Shown here: one piece after another, positions 7,887 through 16,114 of the stretch
Numbering within the stretch: the first letter of the stretch is position 1
Layout: each line of letters begins with the position of its first letter
DNA from: an uncultured Desulfobulbaceae bacterium
GTDB lineage: Bacteria; Desulfobacterota; Desulfobulbia; Desulfobulbales; Desulfocapsaceae
DNA: 42,300 bases
NCBI GenBank assembly: GCA_937910875.1
Contig: CALENA010000076.1
Location: forward strand, 1-42,300
Direction of reading: 5' to 3'
The notes under the pieces: generated by a model
Seen by the model: only the letters and a program-made list of their open reading frames with translations
Database searches by the model: none
Told to the model about the DNA's origin: nothing
Made by a program: the position numbers and the translations under genes

Positions 7887-9722
7887 GTGTTTCCCCTGCA
7901 ACTTCTTCAAACCATGACCCACTCACCCGGGGTCTATCTGATGCAGGACAGAAAAGGCACGGTCATCTATGTGGGCAAGGCCAAGGATCTGCGCCGGCGT
8001 CTGACCAGTTATACCCGGCAAAACAGTGGAGGTCAGAACAAGACTGCGGTCATGCTCTCCCGGGTCAAGACCTTTGAGACCATTATCACCAGGACGGAAA
8101 AAGAGGCCCTGATTCTTGAATGCTCACTGATCAAACAGCATCAGCCCCGCTATAACATCATCCTCCGGGACGACAAAAGTTATCCTCTGATCAAGGTCAC
8201 AGTCCAGGAGCAGTGGCCGCGTCTGCTCATGACCAGACGGCGCCTCAATGATGGCGCCCGCTACTTCGGCCCCTATGCCTCAAGTGGAGCCATGTGGTCC
8301 ACCCTGAAACTCCTCTGGTCGCTGTTTCCGCTGCGCCGCTGCAAGGGAAGTCAGTTGAAGGCACGGAAAAGGGCCTGTTTGAACCAGCAACTTCGCAACT
8401 GCCTTGCACCATGCATAAAGAATGCTGATCCAGTAAAATACAAAGATATGGTCAAGCAGATTCTCATGGTCCTTGAGGGGCGCAGTTCGGACCTGGTCCG
8501 GGATTTACACGGTCAGATGCAGGAGGCAGCAGAGTGTCTGGATTTTGAGCAGGCCGCCCGAGTTCGTGACCAGATCGCGGCCCTGGCCAAGACCCTGGAG
8601 CAGCAGGTGGTGGTCCAGGGCCCCAGCCGTGACCGGGATTGCTTTGGGATCAGCCGCAAGGAATCTGCCGTGGCCCTGACCATCCTCCAGGTTCGCAACG
8701 GCACCATCTGCGGCAGTCGGAACTTTTTCTTTGCTGCCCCCATCGACGATGAACCAACAATCCTTACTCAGGTTCTCTCCCAGTACTATGAGAGCAACGA
8801 AACCGTCCCACCGGAAATACTTCTCCCCTGCCCTCCTGAAGACCAGGAACTTCTGGCTGATGTCCTCAGCGAATTGCGGGGCGGGCGAGTCAGTTTTCTC
8901 TTTCCAAGGCGGGGCGCCAGCAAAAAGCTGCTGGAGATGGCCCAGGAAAACGGAGCACAACTTCTGGAAGAACGGGCGCGTCAGGAACAGTCCTGGCAGG
9001 CCCTGTCACAACTGATGGTCAAACAACTGCATCTGGACCGATCACCTGAACGTATCGAATGTCTGGACATCTCCAACACCAGCGGCAAGCAGGCGGTGGG
9101 CTCCCTGGTGGCCTTTCACCATGGACAGGCAGACAAAAAACATTATCGTCATTACCGGATTCAGGGCCTGGACACCCCGAACGATTACGCCATGATGGCC
9201 GAGGTCCTGGAGCGCCGATTCAGGCGAGGACTGGAGGAGGAGGACCTGCCCGACCTGCTGCTGGTGGATGGCGGGCGGGGACAATTGAACATCGCCCGGC
9301 GGATCGCCCTGGAACTGGGGGTTTTCCAGCGTCTGGAATGGTTGGGGATCGCAAAGGAACGGGCAGAGGAGGGGGAAAAAATCTATAAACCGGGGCAGAA
9401 AAACAGCATCACCCTGGCGCCCCACAACCCTGTCCTGCACAAGCTGATGGAGATTCGCGACGAATCCCATCGCTTTGGCATCACCCTGCACAGAAAACTG
9501 CGCAGCAGGAGCTCTCTTGCCTCGCCCCTGGATCAGGTCCCGGGAATCGGGCCCGCAAAGAAAAAACAGCTACTCCAGGAGTTGGGCAGTCTCAAACGGA
9601 TCAAAGCAGCCACCATTGAAGAGCTGCAAAAAGTCCAGGGAATCGGCTCGGAGCTGGCAGAGACGATCCACCTTTTCTTTCACCCTGACCCGAAAGCGCT
9701 GCCACCGCAATCAACATCCTGA
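7887..9722 (+). CDS. uvrC: UvrABC excinuclease subunit C
   Basis: About 611 aa if started at GTG 7887. UvrC makes both incisions in nucleotide excision repair after UvrB has bound damage. Domains in order: GIY-YIG nuclease (PGVYLMQD ... VIYVGKAKDLRRRL), UVR motif for UvrB contact (AECLDFEQAARVRDQIAAL), RNase H-like nuclease domain (IECLDISN ... LLLVDGGRGQLN) and a C-terminal pair of helix-hairpin-helix motifs (VPGIGPAKKKQLL, VQGIGSELAETI). The open frame extends into the upstream ABC gene (first ATG 7707), which is unlikely to be the start. GTG 7887 gives the usual short lead before PGVYLM; ATG 7914 is the alternative. Neither has a strong ribosome site. Confidence 0.95.
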   Translation: MFPLQLLQTMTHSPGVYLMQDRKGTVIYVGKAKDLRRRLTSYTRQNSGGQNKTAVMLSRVKTFETIITRTEKEALILECSLIKQHQPRYNIILRDDKSYPLIKVTVQEQWPRLLMTRRRLNDGARYFGPYASSGAMWSTLKLLWSLFPLRRCKGSQLKARKRACLNQQLRNCLAPCIKNADPVKYKDMVKQILMVLEGRSSDLVRDLHGQMQEAAECLDFEQAARVRDQIAALAKTLEQQVVVQGPSRDRDCFGISRKESAVALTILQVRNGTICGSRNFFFAAPIDDEPTILTQVLSQYYESNETVPPEILLPCPPEDQELLADVLSELRGGRVSFLFPRRGASKKLLEMAQENGAQLLEERARQEQSWQALSQLMVKQLHLDRSPERIECLDISNTSGKQAVGSLVAFHHGQADKKHYRHYRIQGLDTPNDYAMMAEVLERRFRRGLEEEDLPDLLLVDGGRGQLNIARRIALELGVFQRLEWLGIAKERAEEGEKIYKPGQKNSITLAPHNPVLHKLMEIRDESHRFGITLHRKLRSRSSLASPLDQVPGIGPAKKKQLLQELGSLKRIKAATIEELQKVQGIGSELAETIHLFFHPDPKALPPQSTS

Positions 9723-9831
9723 ATTCCTTTCGCCACAGAGCATCTCCAAAATTACTGCTCTTTGTTCTCACCGGATAGGACAAAAGACACGGGTGAGTAT
9801 GTGGGCCCTTGGGCAAAAAGCCACACACCCA

Positions 9832-10314
9832 TCAATCCTTGCGCCCTTCTGCTGCCTCCTGGTCCAGAATCTCTCCAAGGGCAAAGGCAAAATCACCCAC
9901 CAGTTCAGCACAGTATTTGCGCCGGCTGTCCGGGTTGGTGTAATAGTCCTTGACCGCCTCACGATCAGTCCAGTCCAGCCGGGCAATATCACGACAGTTG
10001 CTCCCTCCGTACGAGACCGTGAGTTGCTCAAAGCGACGCACCAGTACATGGCTGAGCGGCCAGAGCCTGCGGTTTTCCCTCTCATCCAGATTGGCACGAC
10101 TGTGCATGGAAGACACCAGGGCAACTCCCCCCAGCAGGATACCACAGACGCTCCCTGAACTGGCAATTCCACCACCGAAGGCCCCCACGGCCCTGACCAC
10201 TTCAGGCTCCACCCGCCCTATCTTTTCCTGACCCACGGCCAGAATTGCCTGACTTCAATGAAAACGTTTTTTAAACAGCTCGATGGCCTGTTGCCGCATC
10301 TCTTCCGGTGTCAT
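9832..10314 (-). CDS. C-GCAxxG-C-C family selenoprotein with an in-frame UGA (Sec20)
   Basis: Read from ATG 10314, which follows GGAGG by 6 nt, the frame gives MTPEEMRQQAIELFKKRFH, then TGA (10255-10257), then SQAILAVGQEKIGRVEPEVV and on to the stop at 9832. Total is 160 aa counting UGA as residue 20. Sequence on both sides of the UGA matches one continuous family whose members carry Cys there (FHCSQAVL type), and the family is known to include selenoproteins. Other conserved cysteines are Cys57, Cys107 and Cys135; the Cys of the GCAxxG motif is replaced by Ile50. A SECIS-like hairpin lies just downstream of the UGA. The protein is probably a small redox protein of unknown substrate. A caller that treats UGA as stop starts it wrongly at GTG 10236. 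Confidence 0.88.
10228..10242 (-). promoter_or_regulatory. Candidate bacterial SECIS hairpin
   Basis: On the minus strand, CUGGCC-GUG-GGUCAG forms a 6-bp stem (one G-U pair) closed by a GUG triloop. The first loop G is 19 nt after the UGA. This fits the published description of bacterial SECIS elements: a small apical loop, a G among its first two bases, and loop distance of about 16-37 nt from the UGA. It would recruit SelB for Sec insertion at residue 20. Confidence 0.75.
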
Positions 10315-10674
10315 TCCTGCCTCCATCATCATCTATAGATAAAACGAATTCTTCAGTAGCACCCCATCTGCTTCGTCAGCGGCCTGCTCATGTACTGATC
10401 AGTCCACTTCGCAAACCTCTTTCTCGCAGCTGAAGCACTACTGAAGAATTACAGTACACGGTTTTATGTTCGCTTCCAGTTTCAAACTGAACAGTTACAG
10501 ATAAAACACCTTTACTCATCGGTCACTATTCAGCCTCGTCCCATCTCCTGCGCCATTGGCCTGTTCACATACAGGTGTAAGCTCACCCCCTGATCTGCGC
10601 CCAGACAGCCAATGAACAGATGTTCGAGCCCTTGCTGGTTGCCCGCGAATAACAGGAATGAATAAGGAGATCGG
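10315..10674. other. Intergenic region with inverted repeat and degenerate duplication
   Basis: 360 bp between two minus-strand genes with no supported ORF. It contains a 13-bp perfect inverted repeat (AATTCTTCAGTAG at 10347-10359, CTACTGAAGAATT at 10438-10450) and a 10-bp palindrome ACTGATCAGT (10394-10403) between the arms. The segment starting AGATAAAAC at 10336 and containing CCCATCT, GGCCTG and TCA is loosely repeated from about 10497. This may be a terminator, an antisense RNA locus or remnants of a repeat. Confidence 0.5.
10347..10450. repeat. 13-bp perfect inverted repeat flanking a 78-bp loop
   Basis: AATTCTTCAGTAG at 10347-10359 is the exact reverse complement of CTACTGAAGAATT at 10438-10450. 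The loop contains the 10-bp palindrome ACTGATCAGT at 10394-10403. It sits upstream of the selenoprotein start and downstream of fbp, both on the minus strand. Confidence 0.75.
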
Positions 10675-11694
10675 CTATGAATTGCATCCAGTCAGAAACT
10701 GCTGGGCCATCTCGACTTCGCTGCGGCTGCCAATCACCAGGGGAACCCGCTGATGCAGTTCTGTGGGTTTGATATCAAGAATCCTGGTGCCGTCATCAGT
10801 CACAGCCAGTCCACCTGCCTGCTCGGCCAGAAAGGCCATGGGAGAGGCCTCATACAGGAGCCGGAGTTTACCGTAGGGCTTGCACTTGTTTTTCGTGTCA
10901 CAGGGATAAAGAAAGATACCGCCGGCAATCAGGTTACGGTGGAAATCAGCGACCAGTGAACCAATATAGCGCAGACTGTAGGGCCGCCCTGATTCCTGAT
11001 CAATGGCCTTGAGATAGTCTACGTAGTTGCGCATCTCAGGCTTCCAGTAATTATAGTTTCCTTCATTGACGGAAAAATACTTGCTCTGTTCCGGCATGAG
11101 AATCGATTCGTGAGAGAGAAAAAATTCCCCGACACTGGGGTCAAGGGTAAAACCGTGCACGCCTTCCCCTGTGGAATAGACCAGCATGGTCGACGATCCA
11201 TAGATCATATAGCCCGCGGCCACCAGTTCACTGCCCGGCTGGAGCAGATCATTGATATCCCCCTGGCCCGAAGGACTGAGACGACGATGGATGGAAAAGA
11301 TGGTCCCGATGCTGACATTGACATCGATGTTTGAAGAGCCGTCCAGAGGATCAAAGGCCAGGGTGTACTTGCCCTCGAAGCCCTCCTTGACCGGAATGAT
11401 GTCGTCCTCTTCCTCCGAGGTCATGACACAGATATAGCCACTGCGGGCCATACGGCGCTTGATGGTATTATTGGAAAACTCGTCGAGTTTCTGAACCTCT
11501 TCACCCTGAATATTGGTCTTGCCCGAGACACCGATAACATCAGCAAGACCTGCCATATTCACCTCGGCCGAGATGATTTTGGCCGCAACAATCAGTTCGG
11601 TGAGCAGGCCTGACAGTTCGCCGGTCGCCTGGCGGTGGAGCAGCTGACTCTCCATGATCTGACGATGTACGGTGATTCCCAGAGGTCGCTTCAT
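10675..11694 (-). CDS. fbp: Fructose-1,6-bisphosphatase class I
   Basis: 339 aa from the ATG at 11694 (MKRPLGITVHRQIMES), preceded by GGAG about 9 nt upstream; an earlier in-frame ATG at 11742 has no ribosome site. The enzyme hydrolyses fructose 1,6-bisphosphate to fructose 6-phosphate, the committed step of gluconeogenesis, in the cytoplasm. Family motifs include EEEDDIIPV and the metal/substrate site DPLDGSSNIDVN. YIGSLVADFHRNLIAGGIFLYP is the conserved C-terminal substrate region. It lies 185 bp downstream of pepA on the same strand. Gluconeogenic supply of fructose 6-phosphate would also feed the sucrose operon in this window, a metabolic link only. Confidence 0.97.
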   Translation of the reverse strand: MKRPLGITVHRQIMESQLLHRQATGELSGLLTELIVAAKIISAEVNMAGLADVIGVSGKTNIQGEEVQKLDEFSNNTIKRRMARSGYICVMTSEEEDDIIPVKEGFEGKYTLAFDPLDGSSNIDVNVSIGTIFSIHRRLSPSGQGDINDLLQPGSELVAAGYMIYGSSTMLVYSTGEGVHGFTLDPSVGEFFLSHESILMPEQSKYFSVNEGNYNYWKPEMRNYVDYLKAIDQESGRPYSLRYIGSLVADFHRNLIAGGIFLYPCDTKNKCKPYGKLRLLYEASPMAFLAEQAGGLAVTDDGTRILDIKPTELHQRVPLVIGSRSEVEMAQQFLTGCNS

Positions 11695-11832
11695 TCCAAA
11701 TTCTCCGCTTGATGCGTTATATGAAAGTTCATCGGAGACCATGACAAATCATGGCGATGTAACAAACCTTCATGGTTAATTGTGGCTGTCCATTCTGATC
11801 CAGCCATACTGGTTGATTCACAAAAGTACCAT

Positions 11833-11859
11833 TCAGGACCCGAGTCAACCAGGGCCTGA
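11833..11859 (-). terminator. Possible terminator hairpin after pepA
   Basis: TCAGGACCC and GGGCCTGA pair over 8 bp with one bulged A and a 10-nt loop, about 20 bp past the pepA stop. There is no strong U-run, so this is a weak candidate. Confidence 0.3.
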
Positions 11860-11879
11860 CCTGAGACTGTACATATCCC

Positions 11880-13415
11880 TCAGATTCCGGTTTTGCGCCA
11901 CCGACGGACAAACTCAATCAGGGTCCGGACACCGACCCCGGAGGGTCCCTTAGGGATATACGATTTCTCAGTATAATTCCAGGCTGTGCCGGCAATGTCA
12001 AGGTGGGCCCAGGGGGTCTCACCAACAAATTTTTCCAGATAGGCGGCCGCGGTAATGGTGCCGGCCCCCGGGCCTCCGGTATTCTTGATATCTGCCACCT
12101 GCGATTCGATCTGCTTAGAGTAATCTGGCCCCATGGGCAGACGCCACAGCGGCTCACCGCACCGCTCTCCCGCCTTGATCAGACGCCTGATCACCTCGTC
12201 ATTGTTCCCCAGCAACCCGGTATAGTGATGACCAAGACCGACAATCACCGCCCCGGTCAAGGTGGCCACGTCGACCACACAGTCAGGAGAAAATTTCTTG
12301 ATCCCGTAGGCCAGGGCATCGGCCAGGATCAGGCGACCTTCCGCATCGGTATTCACCACTTCCGAGGTCACACCACTGTAATGGGTAATAATATCACCAG
12401 GCTTGAGCGCCGAGCCACTGGGCATGTTATCGGTGGCTGGAACAAGAGCCACCACACCCACATCCGGCATCTCCTCTCCCACTATCTGCATCAAACCGAG
12501 AATCGCTGCGCCACCGCACATATCATACTTCATATCCTCCATTCCAGCCGAGGGCTTGATGCTCACCCCGCCGGAATCAAAGGTCAAGCCCTTGCCGACC
12601 ACCAGGAGGGTCTGGGTCTTTTTGGGTGGATTGTATTCAAGTATCACCATCTTGGGCGGTTCAGCAGAGCCCTGATTAACGGCCAGAATTCCACCCATGC
12701 CCAGATGCTCCATGTCGGCCCGCTCAAGAATCGTACACTGCAGGCCATACTGTTCAGCAAGATCACGACCGGCCGCAGCAAAACTGGCCGGGGTCCAGCC
12801 ATTCCCGGGCTCGTTGGCCATATCCCTGGCCCGACATGCGGCCCGGGCGGCCCTCAGGCCTGCCATCATATTCTTCCGCACGGTAATGCTTGGATCATTA
12901 CTGTAGAGACGCAGTTCCTTGAGCCCCTCGTACGAGGGGTCATCCTCATCTTTTTTCTTGTATTTCAGAAAACGATAATCACCGAGAAGCACACCCTCGA
13001 CCATGGTCTCAGCCACATCACCGGCCCTGACTCCGTCAAGATCGGGCAGGCAGACCATGATCTTGTCAGCTTTGACCCGAATGGCCTGGCCGGCGATATG
13101 GCCCCCGGCAATCCGGAACCGTTCACGGTGTTCATCACTGCCATGCTTCTTGTCACTCTTGCCCAGACCCAGGAGCATCAGTCGTTTGGCCTGAAAGACC
13201 TCTTCGGCCTTATTCTTCTCAGGATAAAGAATCAAGGACTCACCAGCCTTGGCGGAGAACTCGGCCAGTCGTCCACGAGACTTGAGCCACGAGTCAATGA
13301 GTGGATGATCGGCCTTGACCTTCCCTTTTACAGGTTGCTCCAGACAGTAGACCAGAAGGTCGCCCTTAAAAGTTTCAGGGTTTTTCCCAGACAGGACTAA
13401 TTTAGTTGCTTCCAT
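11880..13415 (-). CDS. pepA: Leucyl aminopeptidase (M17 family, cytosol aminopeptidase)
   Basis: 511 aa from the ATG at 13415 (MEATKLVLSGKNPETFK), which follows AAAGGTGATGTC; an open frame to 13478 exists but lacks a ribosome site. M17 peptidases are hexameric di-metal enzymes that remove N-terminal residues, with Leu preferred. Active-site signatures are present: VGKGLTFDSGGVSIKP (catalytic Lys and metal Asp), MKYDMCGGAAILG, and NTDAEGRLILADAL, the diagnostic M17 octapeptide. The N-terminal macro-like domain spans roughly the first 170 residues. fbp follows downstream. An inverted repeat lies in the leader (13454-13486). Confidence 0.97.
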   Translation of the reverse strand: MEATKLVLSGKNPETFKGDLLVYCLEQPVKGKVKADHPLIDSWLKSRGRLAEFSAKAGESLILYPEKNKAEEVFQAKRLMLLGLGKSDKKHGSDEHRERFRIAGGHIAGQAIRVKADKIMVCLPDLDGVRAGDVAETMVEGVLLGDYRFLKYKKKDEDDPSYEGLKELRLYSNDPSITVRKNMMAGLRAARAACRARDMANEPGNGWTPASFAAAGRDLAEQYGLQCTILERADMEHLGMGGILAVNQGSAEPPKMVILEYNPPKKTQTLLVVGKGLTFDSGGVSIKPSAGMEDMKYDMCGGAAILGLMQIVGEEMPDVGVVALVPATDNMPSGSALKPGDIITHYSGVTSEVVNTDAEGRLILADALAYGIKKFSPDCVVDVATLTGAVIVGLGHHYTGLLGNNDEVIRRLIKAGERCGEPLWRLPMGPDYSKQIESQVADIKNTGGPGAGTITAAAYLEKFVGETPWAHLDIAGTAWNYTEKSYIPKGPSGVGVRTLIEFVRRWRKTGI

Positions 13416-13453
13416 GACATCACCTTTATATAGTCGTACAATAAGGAAAAAAA

Positions 13454-13486
13454 TTGAGTATCGACCAGGTTCACACAAATACTCAA
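13454..13486. promoter_or_regulatory. 8-bp inverted repeat in the pepA leader
   Basis: TTGAGTAT (13454-13461) and ATACTCAA (13479-13486) are exact reverse complements separated by 17 bp. They lie 39-71 bp upstream of the pepA start, in the gap divergent from the CNNM gene. This could be an operator or a leader stem. Confidence 0.45.
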
Positions 13487-13670
13487 AGTGTCATTTAACC
13501 ACAAAAATCAGCCATACTTCAAGATGAATATCTAGAAAAGTTAATTTCTTACTCTAAAAAAAACTCTGTTACGCCATTCATCCGTGAATCAATGCACTTT
13601 CCAGACAGTTTCACTTATGCCTGACATCCCTGTTGCCCATTCAATACTCAACAACTTATCATAATACTCC

Positions 13671-14705
13671 ATGCTTTCCACTCTTGTCGTTTCCGTTACT
13701 CTGGCAATCGTCGTTTCCGCCTTTTGTTCACTTCTGGAGGCCGTTCTCTACTCTGTTTCACCGGGTCAAATCGAGATGCTCAGAAAAGCCGGCTACAAAA
13801 ATGCCGGCGTGCTCATTAAACTGCGCAGTGATATTGACAAACCGATCACTGCCATCCTGACCATGAACACCATCGCCAACACGATCGGCGCGGCCGTTGC
13901 CGGCGCATCGGCCGCTGTGGTCCTCGGCGAGCAGAATCTGGTCCTGTTTTCCATGGCCTTTACCCTGGCCATCCTTATTTTCTCAGAAATCCTGCCCAAG
14001 ACCCTGGGGGTGACCTTTGCCCCGAATCTGGCGCCCTATATCGCCCGCCCGCTGATGATGCTGGTCATCACCCTCAAACCCATCATCTGGCTCTGTCAGC
14101 TGGTGACCAAACTGATTCCCCACCAAAACAATCGGGACACCTTTTCGTCAGAGGAACTCAAGACCATTGCCGCCCTGTCACGCAAGTCCGGCAATATTGC
14201 AGCCGACCAGGAAATGGTGATCAAGAACATCCTTAATCTCAATGACAAAACTGCCCGCAACGTCATGACTCCCCGCACGGTCACCTTTTCCCTGGATGAA
14301 AACCTGACCGTGGGCCAGGCCATGGAAAAAGAAACTCAACTCTCCAGTCACAGTCGAGTGCCCCTGTACAACAAGACGCCTGACAATATTACCGGGATGA
14401 TCATGCGCAAGGATGTGTTGCTGGCCGCAGCCCATGACAACAAGGGTCAGAAACTCTCATCCCTGAAAAGAATTATCCACTTTGTGGCCGAAACCGCGCC
14501 TCTGAACCGGATTCTGGTGGATTTCTTCGACCGCCATCAGCACCTTTTCGTCGTGGTTGATGAATATGGCTCCATGATCGGAATTATCTCCATGGAGGAC
14601 ATTCTGGAGGAAATTGTCGGTCGCGAGATCATGGACGAATCCGACCAGACCAGCGACATGCGCGAGTTGGCCCGAACCCAAAAAAGATCTTCAATTAACC
14701 AGTGA
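13671..14705 (+). CDS. CNNM (DUF21) transmembrane protein with CBS pair, CorC/HlyC-like
   Basis: 344 aa. The N-terminal half is a CNNM/DUF21 membrane domain (hydrophobic stretches around 3-22, 62-84, 90-110 and 125-145, with a GEILPKTLG-like FSEILPKTLGVTFAP motif). A CBS pair follows (MTPRTVTFSLDENLTVGQAM and IIHFVAETAPLNRILVDFF ... DEYGSMIGIISMEDILEEIVG). Related proteins act in Mg2+/Co2+ export or homeostasis. The C-terminal CorC_HlyC domain of longer homologues is absent. The stop overlaps the GTG start of the outer-membrane factor, so it appears coupled to the RND efflux genes, an unusual partner. No clear Shine-Dalgarno precedes ATG 13671. Confidence 0.9.
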   Translation: MLSTLVVSVTLAIVVSAFCSLLEAVLYSVSPGQIEMLRKAGYKNAGVLIKLRSDIDKPITAILTMNTIANTIGAAVAGASAAVVLGEQNLVLFSMAFTLAILIFSEILPKTLGVTFAPNLAPYIARPLMMLVITLKPIIWLCQLVTKLIPHQNNRDTFSSEELKTIAALSRKSGNIAADQEMVIKNILNLNDKTARNVMTPRTVTFSLDENLTVGQAMEKETQLSSHSRVPLYNKTPDNITGMIMRKDVLLAAAHDNKGQKLSSLKRIIHFVAETAPLNRILVDFFDRHQHLFVVVDEYGSMIGIISMEDILEEIVGREIMDESDQTSDMRELARTQKRSSINQ

Positions 14706-16114
14706 ACCCCTTGTTTCCCACAATACGGGTTCACCCCGCAGCAGCATTCTCGATGTCGCTCTTGATGCTCCTTGTCATGAGCTGTGGCTGCGTGTTTCAC
14801 CCCCCTGCACCGCTCACTCCCACACTCCCTGCCCTGCCCGACACCTGGGCCGCTCCGCATCAAATTACCACTGCCGACAGCAGTTGGTTGCCCAATGATC
14901 AGCGCATTCATCTTTTCAACCTGATCCAGGAAGGCTTAGCAAACAATCCGCAGATCCTGGCCCAGCGAGCCGAGGCTGAGGCCGCTGTCCAGCAGGCCAT
15001 TAGTGCTGGAGCTGATCGTCTGCCTAGCCTTTCAGCAGCGCTAAATGGCCAGCGGAGCCATACCGAGAGCGCTACTGCCACCACCACGGCCCTGTCTCTT
15101 GATTTTTTATGGGAGGCAGATCTGCTCGGCAAGCTCGATGACCAAGCCCGGGCAGCTACCCTTGCAGCCGAAAGAGTCTTTGCCGAGTATGAACACGCAT
15201 GCCTGCAACTGGCAGCCACTCTTGCCAGATCGTGGTTTACCCTTCTGGAATCAGACGATCAGGTCAAACTGATCAGTGAGCGGGAAGACAATCTCATAAA
15301 TACTCTCGCCCTGATTGAAGATGGCTACCATCTGGGGCTCAAACAACCGCTGGATCTTTTCCTGGCCCGCGCCGATCTGGCCACCACTCAGGCGCGCCTG
15401 GAATTCTCACGCCAGGAATTGGGCCACAACATCCTGGCCCTGGAACAACTCCTGGGCCGCTATCCCCTGGGGGCCCTTTCTGCCCAGTCGCCCCTGCCCC
15501 GGAATATCCCCTTTGTCCCGGTCGGTCTTCCCGCCACTCTCCTGGTGCACCGTCCAGATATCCGTGGCGCCGGATTGGCCCTTGAAGCTGCCAACCTCAC
15601 CACACGGGCGGCCTGGAAGGCCCGCTTCCCAAGCTTCAAACTGAGCGGTACACTTGGCAACAGCAGCAGCACCTTGAGCGATCTTCTTTCCAACAATGAA
15701 ATGGCCTGGTCATTTCTGGCCGGACTCACCGCCCCTTTGTTTGACAGCGGCCGACTCAAGGCCCGCCAGGAGCAACAGGAACACCTGGGGACAGCCGCTG
15801 GCGCCTTTTACACCCACACCGTGCTTCAGGCCCTGACTGAGGTGGAACGATTGCTGGGCGACAGTGTGCATCAGCGCCAGCGCCGCACTCACCTTGCAGA
15901 TGCCGTTGGGTTTGCCAGTCGGGCCGAGGAGCTTGCCTTTGAACAGTACCAGCAAGGTCTGGTGGATTATGTCACGGTCCTTGAGTCCCAGCGCCGGACC
16001 TTTGATGCCCGCACCAGCCTTTTGGCAATTGACGCTGATCTGATCCGCACCCGCATTGATCTGCTGGCTGCCCTTGGAATCTTTCCTGTCTCTATCGACA
16101 ACATCATACAATGA
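14702..16114 (+). CDS. TolC/NodT-type outer-membrane efflux lipoprotein
   Basis: 470 aa beginning at a GTG that overlaps the upstream TGA. The N-terminus has a signal sequence ending LLMLLVMSC, with Cys28 the probable lipidated residue. Two OEP repeats follow, with the usual heptad-rich helices (LIQEGLANNPQILAQRAEAE near 75-95, LARSWFTLLESDDQVKLISE near 168-187). NodT-like RPDI (HRPDIRGAGLALEAAN) lies in the middle. It forms the outer-membrane exit duct of a tripartite efflux pump with the next two genes. The 4-bp ATGA overlap with the adaptor gene indicates translational coupling. Confidence 0.93.
   Translation: MNPLFPTIRVHPAAAFSMSLLMLLVMSCGCVFHPPAPLTPTLPALPDTWAAPHQITTADSSWLPNDQRIHLFNLIQEGLANNPQILAQRAEAEAAVQQAISAGADRLPSLSAALNGQRSHTESATATTTALSLDFLWEADLLGKLDDQARAATLAAERVFAEYEHACLQLAATLARSWFTLLESDDQVKLISEREDNLINTLALIEDGYHLGLKQPLDLFLARADLATTQARLEFSRQELGHNILALEQLLGRYPLGALSAQSPLPRNIPFVPVGLPATLLVHRPDIRGAGLALEAANLTTRAAWKARFPSFKLSGTLGNSSSTLSDLLSNNEMAWSFLAGLTAPLFDSGRLKARQEQQEHLGTAAGAFYTHTVLQALTEVERLLGDSVHQRQRRTHLADAVGFASRAEELAFEQYQQGLVDYVTVLESQRRTFDARTSLLAIDADLIRTRIDLLAALGIFPVSIDNIIQ

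Noticed and set aside
9832-10236. C-GCAxxG-C-C protein starting at GTG 10236
   Set aside because: The conserved N-terminus continues upstream across an in-frame UGA to ATG 10314 with a good ribosome site, so the GTG start is an artefact of reading UGA as stop.
12003-13400. Plus-strand open frame of 465 codons
   Set aside because: It lies wholly opposite pepA, which has all M17 signatures; this frame is rich in His, Gly and Pro without family features.
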